From Dipteris shenzhenensis (Eukaryota > Polypodiophyta > Polypodiopsida > Gleicheniales), in assembly GCA_047967505.1 (NCBI GenBank), contig CM106539.1: a stretch of DNA of 64,000 nt; one strand, 5' to 3'. The notes below the pieces were generated by a model that ran no database searches, had not been told where the DNA came from, and saw only the letters and a list, made by a program, of their open reading frames with translations. Made by a program: the position numbers and the translations under genes. Numbering within the stretch: the stretch's first letter is position 1; every line of letters starts with the position of its first letter. Shown here piece after piece: positions 36,201 to 45,200 of this stretch.

Positions 36201-39200
36201 GATGGGCTCTCTGTTGAAGTTAACTTTCTTCTCTCTCCCTCTCTCTGATCTTTCTGAGTTTTATATTCCTCTCTCTGGTGAGCAATTCTCTGTCAAGCAA
36301 TTCGATATAAATGTATCTCTTTTGATGAAGCAACATCAACTTTTGTCAACACATTGAAGCCTTTGGGAAAGGGGCACTGCCCTCATACTTGGGATCAGGG
36401 ACCAGTCCACATACGGGCACACGTGCTTGGGTCGAAGGGCCATGGGGTTGACAAGTGTCTCACTTTCCACCAAAGCGTGAAAGATACTTGCAAAGATTGC
36501 ATGCAAAGGCAGATATGACGGATTTTGTAGTAGAGGTTGATGCAGATGTGGCCGATTTGTTGGTTGCTAGTTATGTTGATGCCTTGGTAAGTGGTGTTGC
36601 AAGTGTGCATAAGAGCCTTTGAGAAGTTGTCAAAGGGCGGCTTGGCCAAGGCATTGGAGTCACTGGCACGAAGGATGTGTACATTCCTCTCCATCGCTTT
36701 TTCTTTGCAGAGGACTTTCCTCATTGGAAGTTCAGGAGTCCTTATTTTTGGAGATGGTTCGTGCAGTTGGCCAAGTTAGGCCTAGCTTCAAGCCTCCATC
36801 CTACAAAGTTTTACACACGAAACAATTGAATAATGAGGTGGTATGCATAGAGCAAGAGTTGCTATAGCTTCGGGACGAGTGGAAAGAATATAGTTACAGC
36901 ATCATGTGTGATGGCTGGTTTGATACTCGGAGTTGGCCTATCATCAATGTCGTGGTCTCATGCATATTTGGCTTAGTCTTTTTGAAGTCAGTGGATGCAA
37001 GTGGATAGTATAAGTCAGGGGAGTACATCTATAAGATATGGAAAGATGCCACTTTTTGAAGTCAATGGATACAAGTGGATAGTATAAGTCAGGGGAGTAC
37101 ATCTTTAAGATATGGAAAGATGCCATTCTTGATGTTCGGACTAATGATGTGGTGCAAGTATGTATAGGCCTTGCATCTAATTGTGTGCGAGTAGGACAAT
37201 CGGTGGAGTAAGAGTTGCCCCATATTTTCTATAGTAGATGCACATGCCATTGCCTTGACCTCCTATTTGAGGACATTGGACAGCTTGCATGGGTGAGGCC
37301 AGTATTGGCACATGCCTCTATAATTATAGTCGGAAGACATTGTGTTAGCATTGTTACTTGTATAGAAATTTCAGCAAAAAGGAATTGGTGAAACTTGCAC
37401 AATCTTGGTTTGCTCACATGTTTATCATGTTAGCAAACTTGTTGGCTGAGAGAGTATACAACGGATTGCGCTCCCAATCATGTCCAAAAAAAGCGTTAAA
37501 AAAAGGGGTTGTCAAACCGTGTGAGCCCGGGCACTTGCCCTTGGGTAGGGCAAGAAGTGTATACCCGAATTCCAAGTCGTTGAAAGGTGGACTCGCATAT
37601 CTGGCTTCACCCAAACTCTATCTTTGGCATCATCTTTGGTAGGTGTGTCCAGATATGCTGAAAGAAGGGAGGCAAAAAACCGGAGGCTATGTGTAAGATG
37701 GCATCGGGATCTCTAACATAAAACCTCGTATGAGAGAATAAGCTGAGAAACACGCTCTCTATCATGTATCGGGAAAGAAGTAGAGAAGAAATGCTTATTG
37801 ACTCTATCCCGGATTTGTATTCAAAAGAAATCACGTGCATGAGAATCCGTAGGCCGGTTTCGCTCTTCCCTTTGCGAGGCTGCTTGCTGCTGTCTAAGGC
37901 CAATCTCCCATCTGAGAATCTCAACTCTTCTGGTACTAGCTATAGTATGATAATAATCACATAGAGCTGTTGCCACATGAGAAGGAGATGCCACTCCATC
38001 CTGCAAGTGAGACACCCAAATCTGCAAAATATTTTCCTTGAGGCCCTCCTCAGCATACAAGGCATTTGGAATCCTAATATTGGGGGAGTGGTGTCTACGA
38101 TGAGGCTCAGAAACCACCATAACCATTGGAAAATGGTTTGAGGTGGATATCCCTAGTGAGATGCATACTGAACCCTTGTTGTCTAGTGCCCAATCATTGA
38201 CATAAAATCTTTCAATCCGTGCATGGATGGGTATCCAGCTTGTTTGTAGATAAAAATAATATCAATAGAATCCCCAGTGGCAGTTGGACGAAGCTGATTA
38301 TGAGTTGGCTGCCTTTGGCGGCGATATGGTACACCACTGAGGTGCTGTATATTCCAGCTAACAATCTTCATCTATGGGAGGAAGTGGCATGGAACATCTT
38401 ACCCGACCTAGTGGTAGAAACAACCCCTCTTTAAAATGAGATCTCCTAGAGTATTGCATGTGTGTTTGGGGGAGGGGATCCACAGGGGAAAGAATCCCCA
38501 TACCTATAGAAGGTGACACCTTGTTGATAAATAACACGTTACCAAATGTAGAAGGCACGAATTTGTCCTCAACATATTCTGCCAAAGGGAAGAAAGAGTT
38601 CCTTTGAAGCAGGCATGACGCTAGAGTGTGTAAGACTCGTGCACTTAAACAAGATGAAGAAGCAAAAGCCACATCCTTCCCTTGATCAATGAAGGGAGAC
38701 TGAAGAGTAGAAGAGGAAGGGGGCTGCTTGGGTTTAGGGGCTGAACCTTGGAGCAATGCTAGTCGCAATTTTAGAAAGTCAAGGGTAGTCGCGACCAAAA
38801 TTGGAATATCAATGGCCCCGACGGGGGTGGGGTTTGGGGTAAGAGAAGAACCGTCTTGTTCTGCAAGGGTAAAGGAGCAATATCTCCTGCTCTACTACTT
38901 TGCTACCTAGTGTGGGGCAGCAAGAGCAAGACTTTCATCACGTGCCGGATGAGAAGGCGGTGGCAAAGGAGCACTTTGTCGAGGACAAGGGGCCACACGG
39001 GAAGCTTTCTTGTGTCTTCTCCTCTTCTTTGGGCAATCTCTAGCAAAGGCCCAATTATCCTACAAATCCAATGTTGGTCATGCGTGTCCCCGACCTTGAC
39101 TCTTTGTTAAACAAGGGAGCCATTAGGTTGTCGGAGGATGATCTGGCTATCCGAAATGTTAGGGTTAGAGACAATGACGCTAAAACCCCATCTGATCTAA

Positions 39201-42200
39201 TTGCCTTTGCTGCTAAGAGGGGAAACCAGGGAGGGGGGGATCTTAGTGACCATTGCAAAGGCAGCTTCAATCAAGTTAAGGAGCCGATGGTACACCTTTG
39301 AAATCTGATGAAAAGATAGAGCATCTGCCTATCCTTCTCAACTCAGTCGAACCCAAGAGAGAAGGCCTTGAGGAAAATCTTTGTGGGACTGCTGAGCAAA
39401 AGGGATTAGCCTTGAGCACTTTGCTTGAAGCTCCTAGGGTATCAAATGCCATATGAAAGAAACCTCGTTCCAAAAGATGAATATCAGTGAGGTGCCGAGT
39501 AAGGTGAAGGTGGATCCATTGACAAATGGCAACCCATCAAGTCAATCCGCGTCCACTTCCACTAGCTGTGAGAATGTTTATCTTAGCTGCTGCAGTTACA
39601 AAAGGATGTGGAACTTGAGACTCCACCTCCATCTTCACATGCATCCATGGGTCCCACCCTTCGAGATCATAGGCTAGGGACTGGAGGAAGGCCAATTCAA
39701 ACTGTTGAAAGACCTGTCCGTCATTTGGAAAAGTTTGAGGGGACAGCGTAGAGCTGGAAATCCTAAGGGAAGGGAATGGGACGGGGCTGAGAGGGCGATA
39801 GGGTAGAGCTGGAAATCGGGATGGGAGGGGCTGAGACGAAATGCAACTGATGATGGCATGAATCTTGGAGCTGGAGTCGAGCAGAGACCTGTGGGAAGAG
39901 CACTCTGAAATGAAGCTTGACCTGGCAGTTAATGATTGAGCTGAAACTTGCAGCAAACCCAGATGAAAACAGGTGGAAATGAGGCTTGGGTGCAACTTGT
40001 ATTGGCGTGACAATGGTCAGCTTGGAGGCACAATTTCCAACTTGCAATATGAAGCAGAATGGATAAGAATAGGAACACAGACTCGAAACAGCCAGTTGGG
40101 ACCTGGGGCCGGAAGGAGCTAGGGGACCAAGGAGGGAGGGAGGACGACGGGGAGCTGCTTATCCACAAACTAGTTTTCAACTTGAGGTTAGCATGCAGAT
40201 CCTTTCTCCATCAACTAGTTTTCAAGTCTAGATCTGAGAAGTGACGCTACCCTGCATATCATCTGCCTTCTACACGTTGAGATTCTAGCTTGGGGGTGGT
40301 GTTGTTCTCCATATACAATCATGGGGTTAGATTCCTTGCATGAAAGGCCATTTTCTCTTCGGTTCAGCCCATGTTACATTGATCATGTTCTATTGAACCA
40401 GCTCCTTCAACTACTCCTTCTGGACCCTGGTATACCTTTGTTGAGTGGAATGCAATGGAGGAAAACAAGCTCTAGTGTACTTGCAAGGATAGAGAATGAA
40501 GGTATAAGTCTAGCTATAGAGGCCCAACTTAGGAATAAGTGTCGTACTAACCCTAGATAGAATTATTTTAGCTGTCCTGACTGTCCTAATCTAGCCTACA
40601 AGACACATACCAGGGAAAACTAGTTTTAACTGTACTAACTGTAGTAACTGTCCTAATCTAGCTTACAAGGCTCATACTAGGGAAAACTAGTTTTAACTTG
40701 TGATTGGCATGCAGATCCTTTCTTCTCAGCTAATGTTCCTCCACCAACTAGTTTTCAAGTCTGCATCATGAGAACTAACCAATACCCTACATATCATCTG
40801 CCTTTTACACATTGAGATTCTAACTTTGGGGGTGATGTTGTTCTCCATATACTATCATGGGATTAGGTTCCTTTGCATAAAAGGCCATTTCTCTTTTGGT
40901 TCAGCCCATGTTATATCCATCATGTTCTGTTGAACCAGCTCCTTTATTGCTACTATTGCTTCCGGTATGCCTTTGTTGAGTGGAATGCAATGGAGGGAAC
41001 AACCTCAAGTGAACTTCCAAGAATGATAAAGAATGAAAGTACCTAACGTAGGACTAGGTGTCCTACGTGTACTAACCTAACCCTAGATAGAACTAGTACT
41101 ATTGTACGAAATGTCCTAATCTAGCATACAAGGCTCATACCAGGGAAAACTTGTATTGACTGTACTAACGATCCTAATCTAGCCTACAAGGCTCATACCT
41201 GTGAAAATGTGGCAACAAACTCCCCTCCATAGTATGGCTGACGTATCTTGGAACCGTCACAGGAATATGGTTGCACATTTTACGAGTGATGGATATAGCA
41301 ACCTATCATAGTACATGGATAGTAGTATCATGTAACAAAAGGTACCAAATGTAAGGCTTACTCGAAAGCTTCAAACTTGGATTGCAATAGAGCCTTTGTG
41401 AAGAGATCTGCCAAGTTGTTCTGCGTTGGAACATAGGACAACTGTACATCTCCAGCTGATAGTTGCTTCTCGACATAATGGTAGTGAATCTCTATGTGCT
41501 TGGTTGTGCAAGTAGTATACGAAGCCAACCACACTCCACAACAGCTGTAAAGGCTGCTCTATACTCAGTCTCCCAAATAGAGGTAGCAATTGTAGGAGGC
41601 TGCTTGCTGAACCAAGATATGCATGAAGCCCAAGCATAAACAATCGCAACTGTTTGACAACCTAGTGTTGTAACAACTGGCCTAATCAATGTCCTTAAAA
41701 GCATGCATGATTAGTGAAGACATATCATCATAGAGAAGCCCCAAATGCTATGTGCCCTTCAAATAATAGAAGGCACGTTTCACTGCCTGCCAATGCTGTG
41801 TATGGGTTTGTGGACGAACCTGCTTAATTGGGGAATGGCATACGGCAGATCAGGCCTAGTGTGACACAAATAAATCAAACAGAGTTGCATCAAATGGATC
41901 ACTGCTATCCTCTCCAAAGGTGTCGAAACCTGCTTACAATAAACTGAAAGGGATGCTAGAGCTGTCCAATATACTAGACCGGCTCATCATAATGGCCCCC
42001 CTCAAAATGAGCAAACTTGATGCCAAGGTAATGGTGGAATTGTCCTGGCAAAAGTTTTTTGCAAATTAGTCTTAAAGGCTGCAAATGGCCACATGATAAG
42101 CATGTCATCCACATAAAGAATAAGAATAAGCAAATCTGCTCCACACTTACAGATAGACATGAAGTGTTGTCTTAGTTGGGCTGTTCTAAAACCAATGCTT

Positions 42201-45200
42201 ATGACATGCGCATGAATCGTGGCATATCATGCCCGAGGTGCCTGCTTAAATCAATATAAGGCCTTACGCAGCCGGCATACCTTCTGACAACCTCAAAAAC
42301 AAGAGGTTTGGATGACTTCCTCAAGCAAGTCACCATGAAGAAGGCAGTTTTGATGTCTAGTTGATGCACTTTCCAATGCGTATGAATTGTAATGGCAATG
42401 ACACAATGGATGGTAGAGATGCGCGCAGTGGGGACAAATGTTGCTTCAACATCAATGCCCTGATGCTGTGCATAGTCCTTGGCAACAAGGTGGGCTTTGT
42501 AGCGGTCTACGTTGCCATCAACTTTCCGCTTTAATTTGTAGACCCACTTTGTGCCGGTCGCACGCTTGCCAAGAGGCAAGTCACACAACTCCCATGTGCC
42601 ATTTTTGGTGGATGCAATTTATTTCTGCCTTCATAGCATCCATCCACTCTTTGTTGTCAAAAGCATCCTTGTTGCATAAAGGCTCCTCATTATAGGCTTT
42701 GGCAATCAATGCAACATCTGAAAAATGGGCATGCATCTGACTTTGTGCACCTTTGGTAGGGACATCCAAAGGTTCAGTTTGCTTGCTGTCCTTAAGAGTA
42801 TCCAACAACCATCTCGGGACTGTTTCATGCTGTCTAATGATAGCATAGCTTCTAGGGATCCGGAAATTTGGGCGCCATAATGGGCACGTTCTGGGAAGGG
42901 GGAATGGGGGAATGGGAACTGGAACGCCACGTCATACATGACATGCCATTGTATGATATAAAACTATACTAGAAAATGAAAGAACTAACTTTTACAAATT
43001 TAAACTTTCTATATAAGCTCTAAAATACCCCTTTGGAACTTTCAAAGAGCCAAAAAAAGTTATTTTTTTATTTTTTGGATGTTCCGGGGCCGTTCCGGTT
43101 CCGCCTTGCTTCCCGGAACGGCGTTTCGAATGTTGGAACACCGTTCTCTGGTAACTATGAATGACAGCCCTTTCCTTGGTAACTACTTGCTCAATAGCAT
43201 GTTCATTTTGCGGAGGCAAATCAAGCTGAACATGTGCATCAGGCTGAGGCAGAGAAATGGTAGCAGCGCGAGGGGGGGCGGGGGGGGGGATTGTCTAATG
43301 GCTGATTCGAACCTATACCGGACTTAAAAATGGGCAGCAGTGGATTCCTCTTGGGAGATACAAGCAAGTATTTCAGTGTGGCATATTTGGAGAGCTTGAT
43401 GCACAAAGGCCTTGGATGGATCTCAGGTCCGCCCTTCTCACACTTTGTCCATTATTTGGACAGATACTATTCATATGCTGATGGCCATTTTTTGGGGGAA
43501 CATGCAGGGGACCTCACGAGCAGCTTCTACCAGGAGGGCTATTTTCCTTAGGGAATGAAGGGCTCCCCTTTTTTCTCGAAGTCCACAGTAGGGTTGAGAT
43601 GGCATTATCAACCTCAGCCTTGCTTTCTTTCTTGTTCGCTCTGAAGGAACTTATTATTGCCCCCCCCTATAGGGTGTTTCCTTTTCATGCTTGCATGGTG
43701 TATTTCCGCCTTGAGCTTGCTCTCCCAGGTTTTGCAACAATGTGTCTAAGACATTTGAGGCATTATTAGAAGGCTGTTTTTGACAGTCCAGCCAAGGCAA
43801 AGCTGCTTGCTCAGCAAAAACATCTCTGTTGACAATAATATTTTTTCTTGTGCTAGGCTGGTACAACTAATAGCCTTTACTTTGTGACCTATAGCGAAGC
43901 CAAATACACTTCATTGCCTTCTCCTGCAACTTGTGCCGCAGCTGAAATGGGACATGTGCATATGTCAAACAACAAAAGACTCTCATATGTGAAATCACTC
44001 GCTTACGGCCTCTCCATGCCTTACAAGGACTAATGGTCTTCAATGCCTAGTTGGTGCTCTATTCAGCACATAGTTGGCACACATGATGGCATCCAACCAA
44101 AATTTGTTTGTAAAAGACTTACCCTTTAGCATACACCTTGTCATTTCTATTAAAGTCCGGTTCTTCCTTTTTGCAACTCCATTTTGCTGCGGTGTGTATG
44201 GCACTGTGCACTGATGTATGACGCCCCATAAAGCTAGAGTATCGTGGGACACTATCACTCTTCCTACATCACTGTGTGGATTGAGATTCTTGATCCAAAG
44301 TGTTAGAGCATGGCACTCCTAGTCAAGCTTCTTGTTAGAAGCTTGACCACATGGTAGATATGGTGTTCGAGATGTGCTCAAGTCCCTGGTAGACAGGCAT
44401 CCATTGCTATGGATATACTGCCTTCCATTTGGGCTGATCTCATTTTTACTATCCGGAGTCAGTGTGGGAGGGAGAAAGAAAGAAAGTCTATTAATGTCCA
44501 CTGGAGACCAAAAGGTCTATGGGACAGCAAGAAACCCTCTAGTACATTTGCTTTAGGGAGGGCGCATGGCAGCTCCCAAGGAGTGCAAAAGCAACCCCAA
44601 TTTATTTAGAATACCTACATAATAGGCTGAAAGAGTAATCAGCTATACATCAGTTTAAGACTGAGAGTCTTTTGGTTTTGATTTAAACTCTTTGATTAGG
44701 GCTACACCTTCACAGTAAGCTGGCCATTTTCCATCCTTTTTGGCAGTCTTGACTTTAGCTAATTCGGTTGCCTTATTCTTGAGTTGAGCTTGTGTAAGCT
44801 CCTCAGCTATCCATACTTTGGTACCCTTCAGCTTGTAAGATTGTCGAAGAAGCTTGATTCGCATATCTTTTGACTTCAGTGTAAGGATTGCCTGACCTTT
44901 GTAGTGCATAATAGAAGCGGGCTTGGAGTTTGTCATCATCCTGCTCACCATCATCTGTCCATTCAATGTTGGACAAGCCTGCTTTGATCTTTGTCAATAT
45001 TTCACTATAAGTGTCCTCCTCTTTGTACCAATCTTCTGGAAGGCCCCCTATTCTAATCTTCAGTGCATTATCACATCTAGCTTCGTGTTCTTGAATCTCT
45101 ACCTGAATATTCGACTTGCTTTGGTATCCACTTCCACAATCACTTCCTTCTTAGCAGTTTGTACTTCACTGTGAACAAGATCTTTGAGTGTAGAGACTAG

